13,423 nt of DNA from Chloroflexota bacterium (GTDB lineage: Bacteria; Chloroflexota; Dehalococcoidia; GIF9; UBA5629). Below, one piece after another: positions 1 through 5,774 of this stretch. Every line of letters starts with the position of its first letter. Positions within the stretch are counted from its first letter, which is position 1. The translations under genes and the position numbers were made by a program. The notes beneath the pieces are model-generated. The model did no database searches, was not told the origin of the DNA, and saw nothing but the letters and a program-made list of their open reading frames with translations. Location: NCBI GenBank assembly GCA_020354105.1, contig CP070642.1, forward strand, positions 321,570 through 334,992. Reading direction: 5' to 3'.

Positions 1-2
1 AG

Positions 3-74
3 GACGACCAGGGCGCAGAGATCGCCCGGCGAATTGTCGAGTTCATTGAGGCTAATCCCCACAATGATATGTAG
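3..74 (+). CDS. C-terminal end of an unidentified protein (partial)
   Basis: An open frame enters from the left edge and ends at TAG (72-74). It gives 23 residues, DDQGAEIARRIVEFIEANP followed by HNDM. The stretch looks like a terminal amphipathic helix (EIARRIVEFIEAN) of the kind that closes many alpha/beta hydrolases and other small enzymes. No catalytic motif is visible, so no function is assigned. The rest of the gene lies outside the window. That this frame is the real one is inferred from the helix-like composition and the absence of a better alternative. Confidence 0.45.
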   Translation, partial: DDQGAEIARRIVEFIEANPHNDM

Positions 75-284
75 GCCCATGGTTTTTGTGTCTACGACTT
101 CTTGACGCCTGATTTAAGCCATATATTCTTTTGAGTATAAACTTTTTAACCAGTAAGCCATCCACCTGCAATCGGTAAGAAATACGCTTGTAGCCCCCCA
201 CCGCGGCGCACAATCCATCGAACTGTGTTCAGTCTGATTAGATCGGGTTAGAGTTTAGGCGAAGGCAAAGATTGTCCTGAAAGT

Positions 285-333
285 AGTTCTATCTATTAAA
301 CAACTTGGGCTACCAAACTGCTTGCAAAAGTTT
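285..333 (+). repeat. Imperfect direct repeat, left copy (flanks methyltransferase)
   Basis: The core 285-320 matches 1365-1400 at 31 of 36 positions by eye, including an exact 10-mer CAACTTGGGC (301-310 and 1381-1390). After a compensating 2-nt shift the similarity continues through CTTG and AAAGTTT to about 333. The two copies lie in the same orientation exactly 1080 bp apart and bracket the methyltransferase gene with its promoter. They could be the remains of a duplication, recombination scars at the ends of an inserted segment, or members of a dispersed intergenic repeat family. Confidence 0.7.
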
Positions 334-337
334 GCAA
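322..337. repeat. Perfect palindrome TTGCAAA-AG-TTTGCAA
   Basis: Two 7-bp arms with a 2-bp centre form a compact inverted repeat typical in size of a dimeric transcription-factor site. It sits at the end of the left direct repeat, about 100 bp upstream of the predicted methyltransferase promoter. The equivalent position of the right repeat copy (around 1403-1413) does not keep the palindrome. The role is unknown; upstream operator or chance AT-rich symmetry are both possible. Confidence 0.4.
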
Positions 338-436
338 ATCGTAGCTAATTTTGATACAAATTTTACCTTGTTACTTATTACACTTTTAGCATTTTATCAA
401 TTCTAAACAGACAAGCTAAGGACAATTATCGACACA

Positions 437-465
437 TTGACTTCTTGTCGGGTGTGCATTACAGT
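437..465 (+). promoter_or_regulatory. Candidate sigma70-type promoter of the methyltransferase
   Basis: A -35 TTGACT (437-442) is separated by 17 bp from a -10 TACAGT (460-465), 5/6 and 4/6 matches to consensus. TATAAA at 465-470 is an alternative -10 but lacks a well-spaced -35. Transcription would begin near 472, and the ribosome site GAGGGAG (487-493) precedes ATG 502 by 8 nt, so the leader would be short. Confidence 0.45.
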
Positions 466-480
466 ATAAATCAACTGTGA
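459..480. promoter_or_regulatory. Inverted repeat over the -10, possible operator
   Basis: TTACAGT (459-465) and ACTGTGA (474-480) form 7-bp arms with one mismatch and an 8-bp spacer. The left arm coincides with the candidate -10 and the right arm with the start of the transcript, which is where a repressor would block initiation. No regulator gene lies beside it, so the binding protein is unknown. Confidence 0.35.
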
Positions 481-501
481 CAAGCTGAGGGAGCACCTAA
501 T

Positions 502-1272
502 ATGGCCCGACTAATGGACTATGAATCAGTAGCTTCTCAATTCGACCGCCGCTATCAAGATTATGATTACAGCACTGTAGAGGAGCATATTCTTAAGTTT
601 ATTTCCGGTGCAACATCCAAAGCGATATTAGAGGTGGGCTGCGGCAGCGGGCATTGGTTAGAAGTAATCGCAAAGCAAGGATATCAGGTTGCCGGTCTTG
701 ATCCATCTGAGGCAATGCTGAGATTGGCTAGGCAAAGGCTACCGAAAGTGCCGCTAATCCAGGGTAAAGCAGAGGCGATTCCGTGGCCTAATGGGGATTT
801 TGATCGATTATTTTGCATAAATGCATTTCACCATTTCACTGATAGAGAAAAATTCGTTACAGAGGCATTTCGGGTACTGTGTCCCGGCGGCGGGTTTTTA
901 ACCGTAGGCCTCAACCCACATACAGGTCTGGACCAATGGTCGATATATGATTACTGGCCTGAGACTCTTCAGCTCGACAAAGAAAGATATCTACCAACCA
1001 TAAAGATACGGCAAATGATGCGTAGGCATGGGTTTACGAAATGTCGGACCTTTGTCGCACGACATATACTTCAGAGTCTTCCGGCTCGGGAAACTGTCGA
1101 GGCAGGTCGACTGGCCCAACACGTGACATCTCAACTGGGCATACTGACCAATGAAGAGTATAATCGAGGATTACATCGGTTGGTACAGGATATAGAATCC
1201 GCTGAATCGAAAGGTATTACATTGAAAATAACCTCAGATTTGCGCCTGTACGCAACAGCAGGGTGGAAGTAA
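502..1272 (+). CDS. Class I SAM-dependent methyltransferase (UbiE/Methyltransf_11 type)
   Basis: This is a soluble 256-residue methyltransferase that should transfer a methyl group from S-adenosylmethionine to an unknown acceptor. Motif I LEVGCGSG (residues 43-50) is the glycine-rich SAM loop, and the acidic residue after strand 2 is Asp67 in GLDPS. Residues 88-101 (GKAEAIPWPNGDFD) and AFHHF (108-112) match motifs II and III, and EAFRVLCPGG (121-130) is the usual helix before strand 5. The C-terminal ~110 residues are divergent and presumably set substrate choice. ATG 502 is preceded by GAGGGAG at good spacing. The gene stands alone, with its own promoter, inside a pair of direct repeats, and no neighbour points to a pathway. 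The fold is confident; the substrate cannot be predicted. Confidence 0.85.
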   Translation: MARLMDYESVASQFDRRYQDYDYSTVEEHILKFISGATSKAILEVGCGSGHWLEVIAKQGYQVAGLDPSEAMLRLARQRLPKVPLIQGKAEAIPWPNGDFDRLFCINAFHHFTDREKFVTEAFRVLCPGGGFLTVGLNPHTGLDQWSIYDYWPETLQLDKERYLPTIKIRQMMRRHGFTKCRTFVARHILQSLPARETVEAGRLAQHVTSQLGILTNEEYNRGLHRLVQDIESAESKGITLKITSDLRLYATAGWK

Positions 1273-1284
1273 TAATAATAATAA
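1270..1284 (+). repeat. (TAA)5 microsatellite at the stop codon
   Basis: The methyltransferase stop TAA (1270-1272) is the first of five consecutive in-frame TAA triplets, followed directly by an in-frame TGA (1285-1287), giving six stops in a row. It is a simple triplet repeat. It may vary in copy number but would not alter the protein. Confidence 0.9.
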
Positions 1285-1364
1285 TGAGAGCGATAATCAA
1301 TTTCATAAGGCGTGTCACAAGGGAGTGCTTTGTTGGATCAAGCATGAGCAAAGGTAGCTCTAAA

Positions 1365-1413
1365 AGTTCTATATATTTAACAACTTGGGCTCCCATGCTG
1401 GGCTTGAAAGTTT
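1365..1413 (+). repeat. Imperfect direct repeat, right copy
   Basis: This is the partner of the copy at 285-333, in the same orientation. It lies about 95 bp beyond the methyltransferase stop and about 65 bp from the end of the convergent ACP-like gene. The core AGTTCTAT-ATTTAACAACTTGGGCT is shared apart from scattered substitutions. No transposase or terminal inverted repeats are seen near either copy. Confidence 0.7.
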
Positions 1414-1478
1414 ACTCTGTAGTAAGATATCTGAATTAGTAGGGAAGTCCAGGAAGTGCTAATGCTGGTTCTGGGGAC

Positions 1479-1736
1479 TTAATCTTCTATGCCGTAGTCG
1501 TGAAGGCAGTCAATTAGGTCCTGAACGGTAACGATTTTCTCGGTGTCCTCATCTGAAATTTCCAGCTTGCGTCTTGGTGTACTGAATTCTTGTTCTATTG
1601 CTGTGATAAGCTCTGCCAAATCAGGGGGGTCGATATTGAGGTCATCAACAAAAGATGCCGAAGGCACTATCGATTCTTCGTCAACGCCGAGTTGCTCTGC
1701 AATTATTTTATTAAGCTTCTCTGAAATACGTGCCAT
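1479..1736 (-). CDS. Acyl-carrier-protein-like protein lacking the phosphopantetheine serine
   Basis: The 85-residue product has the full acyl carrier protein outline: helix I (KLNKIIAEQLGVDEESI), the loop ASFVDDL (27-33), helix II (DLAELITAIEQEF) and the C-terminal TVQDLIDCL. In normal ACPs the loop reads D-S-L-D and the serine receives 4'-phosphopantetheine. Here it reads D36-P37-P38-D39, and reading the complement of 1623-1631 confirms gac-ccc-cct. The region after helix II is also extended and basic (STPRRKLEISDED) compared with the usual acidic DIEIPDED. The start follows an AGAGGA ribosome site, and nusB ends 23 nt upstream, so the two are probably cotranscribed. The protein cannot be a conventional holo-ACP. 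A structural or regulatory role is inferred, possibly together with the equally altered FabD-like protein nearby; slow decay is the alternative. Confidence 0.85.
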   Translation of the reverse strand: MARISEKLNKIIAEQLGVDEESIVPSASFVDDLNIDPPDLAELITAIEQEFSTPRRKLEISDEDTEKIVTVQDLIDCLHDYGIED

Positions 1737-1759
1737 TCGTTTCCTCTTGATGTCCGGGC

Positions 1760-2206
1760 TTACTCAGTTTTCTTAATCATTTCTTGTTGCTTGACCTGCT
1801 GTACACAGGTAGTTACTACTGAACCCAAAACCCCGTTGACAAATTTTTGAGAAGTATCACCCCCAAAATTCTTAGCTAGCTCAACAGCCTCGTTAATTGC
1901 TGCTTTAACTGGCACTCTATTATCGAATAAAATCTCAAAAATGGCAAGGCGGAGGATATTTCTATCTATAGGTGCTATTTGATTTACTGGGAAGGCAGGA
2001 GCGAATCTTCGGATCACATCATCGATACCTTTCTTGTTCTGAATAACTCCATTGACAAGGCTTCTAGCGAAGTCGGCCGCTGCATCGGGCAGGACCTTTT
2101 CCTCCAGCAAGCGGGCCAAAACCTCCTCCGGCTTGTGGTTCGAGCAGTCAAGCTCGAAAAGCGTCTGTAAAGCAATAGTCCTGGCCTTCCGTCTGAATCC
2201 AGTCAT
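1760..2206 (-). CDS. nusB: Transcription antitermination factor NusB
   Basis: NusB binds boxA RNA with NusE (ribosomal protein S10) and promotes antitermination, mainly of rRNA transcription. The 148-residue length is typical. The N-terminal FRRKARTIALQTLFELD is the arginine-rich boxA-binding helix of the family. The central APIDRNILRLAIFEIL and the following VPVKAAINEAVELAK, with KFVNGVLGSV near the C-terminus, are signature stretches of the all-helical fold. ATG 2206 has a modest GGAG upstream. The gene is followed after 23 nt by the ACP-like gene. A TATAAT on the minus strand at 2255-2260 could start a transcript about 50 nt upstream, although no matching -35 is visible. Confidence 0.93.
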   Translation of the reverse strand: MTGFRRKARTIALQTLFELDCSNHKPEEVLARLLEEKVLPDAAADFARSLVNGVIQNKKGIDDVIRRFAPAFPVNQIAPIDRNILRLAIFEILFDNRVPVKAAINEAVELAKNFGGDTSQKFVNGVLGSVVTTCVQQVKQQEMIKKTE

Positions 2207-2463
2207 TTTTCTTCATTCTCCAACAAGTGAATGGATTGTCTTGGCTCTAGGTGGATTATAGGTTGGACCTTTTCGAAAGCTTGGTGTGTGCAGTGAAAGA
2301 ATATGACTGAGATCTTTGAAAAAATGGTGGATTTTTTAGCGTAATGGCTACTGGTGCCGTCGGTTTTGGAGGGCAAGCTACGCTTCAGCATCTTGATTTT
2401 AACCAGAGACTCGATCAGTCAGATTGGGCGCAGCCGCCATGCTATGGTCTGGCGTGTAGGCAA
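2207..2463 (-). other. Gap between the fabD-like gene and nusB, with hairpin and -10 candidate
   Basis: This 257-bp gap holds no recognisable gene. A 62-codon minus-strand frame (2203-2391) overlaps the nusB start as ATGA but has no family resemblance, no good ribosome site and an odd composition, so it is not called. In the direction of transcription the gap carries first an A/T-only hairpin (2319-2337) and then a TATAAT (2255-2260). This would fit the end of one transcript and the start of another, but neither signal is strong alone. Confidence 0.4.
2319..2337. repeat. Inverted repeat AAAAAAT-N5-ATTTTTT
   Basis: Two perfect 7-bp arms surround the 5-bp loop GGTGG (CCACC on the minus strand). 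With no GC pairs it would be a weak terminator, though the transcribed strand ends in a T-run. It could equally be a protein-binding site between the fabD-like and nusB genes. Confidence 0.35.
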
Positions 2464-3408
2464 TTATCCTCTGCGCCATTTTGTTATTTCGCTGACGGTC
2501 TGGGCGTCACTGATGTTAAAGGTTTGTGCTCCGGGGCTAATTCGCTTGATCAACTTGGACAGTGTCTCGCCAGGTCCCATCTCAAAGAAGGTGGTTACAC
2601 CTCGGGCGATCATATTCTCAATAGATTGCTGCCATTGAACTGGGCGAACAATCTGGCTAATCAACTCCTCTTTTATCGCTTCTAAGTCGGTAAGCGGTTG
2701 TGCGGTAACATTAGCCACAACAGGTACTGTTGGTTTGTTAAAGGTAAAGTCCGAGACTGTATTTCTTAACCTTGCTATGGCTGGCTCCATAAATATGGAA
2801 TTGAAAGGCCCACTTACCCTCAGCGGGATAACGCGGCGAGCCCCTTTTATCTGCGCCAGTCTCCTGGCTTTGGTCAGGCTTTCCTGGCTGCCGCTGATAG
2901 TGAACTGGTCTGGAGCGTCAACATATGCAATCTCTACACCTGTGGAGACGCCTATGGTCCTGAAGGCTTCTATGTCTAGACCACTCATAGACACCATACC
3001 GCCGCCTGTTCTTTGTCCAGCTTCGTTCATTAATCGACCTCTCTCACGAATCAAGCGTGCGGCATCAGACAGGCTGAGGACGTTGGCAGCTACCAGGGCT
3101 GCGTAAGTGCCAACGTCATGACCAGCAACAAAGATGGGTGCTGGCAAGCCATTGTTGCTAACCTCCAGGGCTGCTCTGAGACAGGCCACACTTGTGGCTA
3201 ACACTGCTGGCTGAACATTGGCGGTCTGCTTTAAATCCTCTTGAGGACCCTCAAAACATAAACGAGATAGCGAGAAGCCTAGAGTCTTGTCAACTTCGTC
3301 GAAAACCTCTCGGGCTGAGGTGTAGTGTACGTAAAGGTCTAACCCCATCCCTACAGAGTGGGATTCCTGTCCGGGGAAAACATAAGCGACTTTGATTGCT
3401 TCTACCAT
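2464..3408 (-). CDS. FabD-like protein (malonyl-CoA:ACP transacylase family) with both catalytic residues replaced
   Basis: At 314 residues this has full FabD length and order: FPGQESHSVGMG (11-22) for the usual FPGQGSQ, the nucleophile-elbow segment at 95-101, LIRERGRLM (119-127) with the substrate-binding Arg123 kept, VSGPFNSIFM (198-207), and FFEMGPGETLSKLIKRI near the end. FabD normally loads malonyl onto ACP through a serine in GHSLGE and a histidine in PFHS. Here the first motif reads GHDVGT (Asp98; codon gac, complement of 3115-3117) and the second reads PFNS (Asn203; codon aat, complement of 2800-2802). Both dyad members are therefore gone while the frame and other motifs are intact. 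A strong AAGGAGGAG precedes the ATG. The canonical plsX, fabH and fabG neighbours are absent. The gene is best described as a pseudoenzyme; new chemistry using Asp98 is a less likely alternative. Confidence 0.9.
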   Translation of the reverse strand: MVEAIKVAYVFPGQESHSVGMGLDLYVHYTSAREVFDEVDKTLGFSLSRLCFEGPQEDLKQTANVQPAVLATSVACLRAALEVSNNGLPAPIFVAGHDVGTYAALVAANVLSLSDAARLIRERGRLMNEAGQRTGGGMVSMSGLDIEAFRTIGVSTGVEIAYVDAPDQFTISGSQESLTKARRLAQIKGARRVIPLRVSGPFNSIFMEPAIARLRNTVSDFTFNKPTVPVVANVTAQPLTDLEAIKEELISQIVRPVQWQQSIENMIARGVTTFFEMGPGETLSKLIKRISPGAQTFNISDAQTVSEITKWRRG

Positions 3409-3480
3409 ATCTCCTCCTTATCGTCCAATCTCACTAACAGGTCAATTATTTTCTTTAACTTCACTTGTCACATGGCTTTC

Positions 3481-3514
3481 AGTGATGTTTACGTCTCCAA
3501 GTTTGGTCATCACT
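3481..3514. repeat. Stem-loop at the end of rpmF (AGTGATG / CATCACT)
   Basis: Perfect 7-bp arms at 3481-3487 and 3508-3514 enclose a 20-nt loop. The hairpin would form in the transcript exactly at the rpmF stop codon, ahead of the fabD-like gene. No T-run follows on the minus strand, so it is not a classical terminator. A processing or stability element between ribosomal protein and FabD-like messages is possible. Confidence 0.35.
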
Positions 3515-3710
3515 AGCTGGGGGTTTTCTTCGGAGCTTTAATCTCAACCACTTCCCTTCCTGCGTAAGTACCACAGGTAGGGCAGACATGATGAGGTAAT
3601 TTGGGAGTGTGACATTGAGGACAATCAACCAGTTTGGGAATGCTCAGAGCCAGGTGACTGCGCCTTTTCCCTTGCCGTGATTTGGCATATTTTCTCTTTG
3701 GTAACGCCAT
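3513..3710 (-). CDS. rpmF: Ribosomal protein bL32
   Basis: This is the small basic large-subunit protein L32, 65 residues. The N-terminus MALPKRKYAKSRQGKRRSH is the typical lysine/arginine-rich tail. A four-cysteine zinc ribbon follows (CPQC at 30-33 and CPTC at 43-46), so this is the zinc-binding form. The start codon directly abuts the TAA of the yceD gene (TAAATG), and a GGAGAG ribosome site lies inside the end of that gene. The yceD-rpmF pair is one of the most conserved gene pairs in bacteria, normally followed by plsX-fabH-fabD; here only a FabD-like gene follows after 104 bp. Confidence 0.96.
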   Translation of the reverse strand: MALPKRKYAKSRQGKRRSHLALSIPKLVDCPQCHTPKLPHHVCPTCGTYAGREVVEIKAPKKTPS

Positions 3711-4220
3711 TTAGGTTTTACTCTCCTTCCCGAGGCTGATTAGTTTGGACCAGCGCTGGTCGTGGGAGCGAGACGGGCATTGACAGGGATATTTGTTGAG
3801 GTCTTGCCCGCATGATGGGCAAATTCCAGCGCAATCTGGATGACAAAGCGGCTTGACGGGCATGGTCAATAGAGCATATTGTTGTATGGCTTCAGTCAGG
3901 TCCAGCGTCTGACTCTCATCGATAGTGAGATTATCAAATTGACCGTGTAAAGATAAGTCTTCGGATATGGTTATGCTGGGAAGAGATTCCTCTTCAAAGC
4001 TATAGCTTACTTCACAATCAATTGGTTTGAGACATCGACTGCAGATTCCTGCTACTAAGGCTGTAATCTCACATTTAACCATAATGCCGCTTTTAGTGCG
4101 TGTTAAAGTAACATCGCCTTTAATCGACTTTATATCATTAGCACCGATGTTTTCGTCTATGTGGTAGCTATGTCTTGAGCCTATTGGCTCCTTGAGCAAC
4201 TGGGTAACATTGATTTGCAT
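3711..4220 (-). CDS. DUF177 (YceD) family protein
   Basis: The 169-residue protein belongs to the DUF177/YceD family, which in plants and bacteria is linked to 23S rRNA and large-subunit ribosome accumulation. Visible family marks are the central cysteine pair CSRC (60-63), the acidic FEEESLP region, the DLTEAIQQYALLTMPVKPLC stretch, and a C-terminal zinc-like knuckle CHPDCAGICPSCG (126-138) followed by CQC (146-148). It is the first gene of the minus-strand cluster and is followed without spacing by rpmF, with which it is presumably co-regulated. A well-formed promoter lies just upstream; the ribosome site before ATG 4220 is weak. Confidence 0.9.
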   Translation of the reverse strand: MQINVTQLLKEPIGSRHSYHIDENIGANDIKSIKGDVTLTRTKSGIMVKCEITALVAGICSRCLKPIDCEVSYSFEEESLPSITISEDLSLHGQFDNLTIDESQTLDLTEAIQQYALLTMPVKPLCHPDCAGICPSCGQDLNKYPCQCPSRSHDQRWSKLISLGKESKT

Positions 4221-4250
4221 CTTATCTATTTCAATTTATGAACTTGGTTC

Positions 4251-4279
4251 ATTATAGGTTGAGATATTTTTAAAGTCAA
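4251..4279 (-). promoter_or_regulatory. Sigma70-type promoter of the yceD-rpmF operon
   Basis: On the minus strand TTGACT (4279-4274) and a perfect TATAAT (4256-4251) are separated by exactly 17 bp, an 11/12 match to consensus. The start would be near 4244, leaving a leader of about 24 nt before ATG 4220. This is the clearest promoter in the window. Confidence 0.75.
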
Positions 4280-4351
4280 GCTAACGTAATTATTGATATC
4301 GAATGTCTTCCAACTGAGTTTTCTTTGGTAGAATGTGCCGAATTCTTGGAG

Positions 4352-4357
4352 TATAAT
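4352..4357 (+). promoter_or_regulatory. Possible -10 box of the M20 amidohydrolase gene
   Basis: A perfect TATAAT lies 24 bp upstream of the GTG start, in the divergent intergenic region. No good -35 is found at 16-18 bp, and the implied start (about 4364) would leave the GGAGG (4366-4370) at the very 5' end. The call is therefore tentative. Confidence 0.25.
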
Positions 4358-4380
4358 GGCTACGTGGAGGCAATCCGAGA

Positions 4381-5571
4381 GTGGCGAGTGAGACTTTGAC
4401 AAAAACAGAACTGAAAGCCGAGGCAAACAGACAAATAGAACAACAACGCCGAAAGCTTATTGAATTGAGCCTCAAGATTCATGCCAATCCAGAATTAGCG
4501 TTCAAAGAGGAGAAGGCGTCAAACTGGTTAACCAGTTACATGGCAAAAAACGGTTTTCATGTAGAGAACGGGATTGGTGGTTTGCCTACTGCATTCAAGG
4601 CATCCTATGGTACTAATAAACCTGTAATTGCTCTGGTTGCTGAATATGATGCTTTGCCCGAGATGGGACATGCCTGTGGACACAACATAATAGCTGCTTC
4701 AGCAGTAGGAGCTGGTGTAGCTAGCAGGTGTGTTGTTGACAATTGTGATGGTACGGTTGTCGTTTTTGGCACACCTGCGGAGGAGCTTTCTGGCGGTAAG
4801 GTGTTAATGGTGGAGGCTGGTGTTTTTGAAGGGGTTGATGCAGCTATGATAGTGCATCCGGGGACAAGGAATGCAGCTATTACCGAATCATTGTCCTGTA
4901 TTGAACTTTATGTTCAATTTTTTGGTAAGGCAGCTCATGCAGCTGCCTATCCTGAGCGGGGAATAAATGCTCTCGAAGCTATGATTTTGGCGTTTAACGC
5001 TGTGAACTCACTCCGCCAGCATATAAAAGATAGGGCTCGGATTCATGGTATAATCACCCATGGTGGTGAGGCGGCTAATGTAGTGCCAGCGTACTCGACG
5101 GCTACATTCCTGGTTCGTGCTAGTGACAATGCCTATCTTGATGAATTGAAACACAAGGTTTTGAAGTGCTTCGAGGGGGCATCAGTGGCTACAGGTGCCC
5201 GATTGGAATACAGATGGGGAGAGGTAGTTTATGCTCCAATGAGAAATAACCTGACCTTGGCTCAACTATTTACCCAAAATCTAGAATCTTTAGGCCGAAA
5301 GGTGGAACCATTTGAATCTCGCTTTGGTTTCGGGAGCACCGATATGGGTAATGTCAGCCAGATTGTTCCTGCAATTCATCCTTCGGTTGCTATTGTTTCT
5401 TCCAATGTGCAGTTGCATTCGCCAGACTTTGTCCTGGCTGCTGCCACGGATTCAGGACATGAGGGGATGTTGGATGCGGCGAAGGCTCTGGCTATGACAG
5501 TTGCTGACATTCTAAGTGAGCCTAAAGCTCTGGCCAAAATTAAAGATGAATTCTCTGGCCGGTCGTCTTAG
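4381..5571 (+). CDS. M20 family metallo-amidohydrolase (AbgB/PM20D2-like)
   Basis: This is a 396-residue cytoplasmic zinc-type amidohydrolase that should cleave an amide bond of an N-acyl amino acid or dipeptide. Metal-site motifs are in place: EYDALPEMGHACGHN (88-102, ligands Cys99 and His101), GTPAEE (130-135) with the general-base and ligand glutamates, and IVHPG (157-161). GKAAHAAAYPERGINALEA marks the dimerisation-domain insertion, and GSTDMGNVSQIVP near the C-terminus is typical of the AbgB/PM20D2 branch. There is no signal peptide. The start is GTG, supported by GGAGG (4366-4370); upstream ATG frames close quickly. The gene stands alone between the yceD operon and rplI. The exact substrate is not evident; p-aminobenzoyl-glutamate or an N-acyl dipeptide are family precedents. 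Confidence 0.88.
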   Translation: MASETLTKTELKAEANRQIEQQRRKLIELSLKIHANPELAFKEEKASNWLTSYMAKNGFHVENGIGGLPTAFKASYGTNKPVIALVAEYDALPEMGHACGHNIIAASAVGAGVASRCVVDNCDGTVVVFGTPAEELSGGKVLMVEAGVFEGVDAAMIVHPGTRNAAITESLSCIELYVQFFGKAAHAAAYPERGINALEAMILAFNAVNSLRQHIKDRARIHGIITHGGEAANVVPAYSTATFLVRASDNAYLDELKHKVLKCFEGASVATGARLEYRWGEVVYAPMRNNLTLAQLFTQNLESLGRKVEPFESRFGFGSTDMGNVSQIVPAIHPSVAIVSSNVQLHSPDFVLAAATDSGHEGMLDAAKALAMTVADILSEPKALAKIKDEFSGRSS

Positions 5572-5774
5572 AGCGCGTCTTTTCAGGTCTTGCTCTGTTG
5601 TCGACTGTATTGAACTTCAGCAAAAATTTTTAGAATTATTGGTTAAAACACCTTTGTTGATGCTAGGCAAAATTTGGGTAGAAATTATAAAATAAGGTTG
5701 CGTCTGGCATCTTCTGGTGGCCTTGTATATCGTTGAGCCAATTCTGAGACTGAGATATAAATAGGGAGTATAAA
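5572..5774 (+). other. Intergenic region upstream of rplI
   Basis: This 203-bp AT-rich gap presumably carries the promoter for the rplI-dnaB cluster. Two -10-like TATAAA boxes are present (5686-5691 and 5756-5761). The second has TTGAGC (5733-5738) at a 17-bp spacing, but its start site would fall on or after the ribosome site GGGAG (5764-5768), so it is doubtful. The first lacks a properly spaced -35 (TTGATG at 5657-5662 is 23 bp away). No GC-rich terminator hairpin for the M20 gene was found. Confidence 0.3.

Larger units (their letters stand above)
75..501. other. Intergenic stretch with repeats and a promoter
   Basis: This 427-bp, mostly AT-rich stretch between the partial gene and the methyltransferase has no convincing gene. 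It holds the left copy of the direct repeat that recurs beyond the methyltransferase (285-333), a perfect 7-bp palindrome (322-337), a short direct repeat ACAAGCTnAGG (411-421 and 480-490), and the methyltransferase promoter with an inverted repeat over its -10 region. A start-less open frame on the minus strand (52-228) was considered and not accepted. No terminator hairpin with a T-run was seen. Confidence 0.6.

Noticed and set aside
52..228. Open frame of about 58 codons on the minus strand containing GGYKRISYRLQVDGLLV
   Set aside because: No ATG or ribosome site, no recognised family, and it overlaps the end of the partial plus-strand gene. It could be a repeat-derived or decayed sequence but cannot be supported.
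1391..1405. CCCATGCTGGG hairpin downstream of the methyltransferase as a terminator
   Set aside because: Only four clean base pairs and no T-run in either direction.
2203..2391. 62-codon minus-strand frame overlapping the nusB start (ATGA)
   Set aside because: The overlap looks like coupling, but the composition is not protein-like, no family is recognisable and there is no convincing ribosome site.
3406..3445. TTGACC-17-GATAAG as a promoter for the fabD-like gene
   Set aside because: The -10 would overlap the ribosome-binding site, leaving no room for a usable leader.
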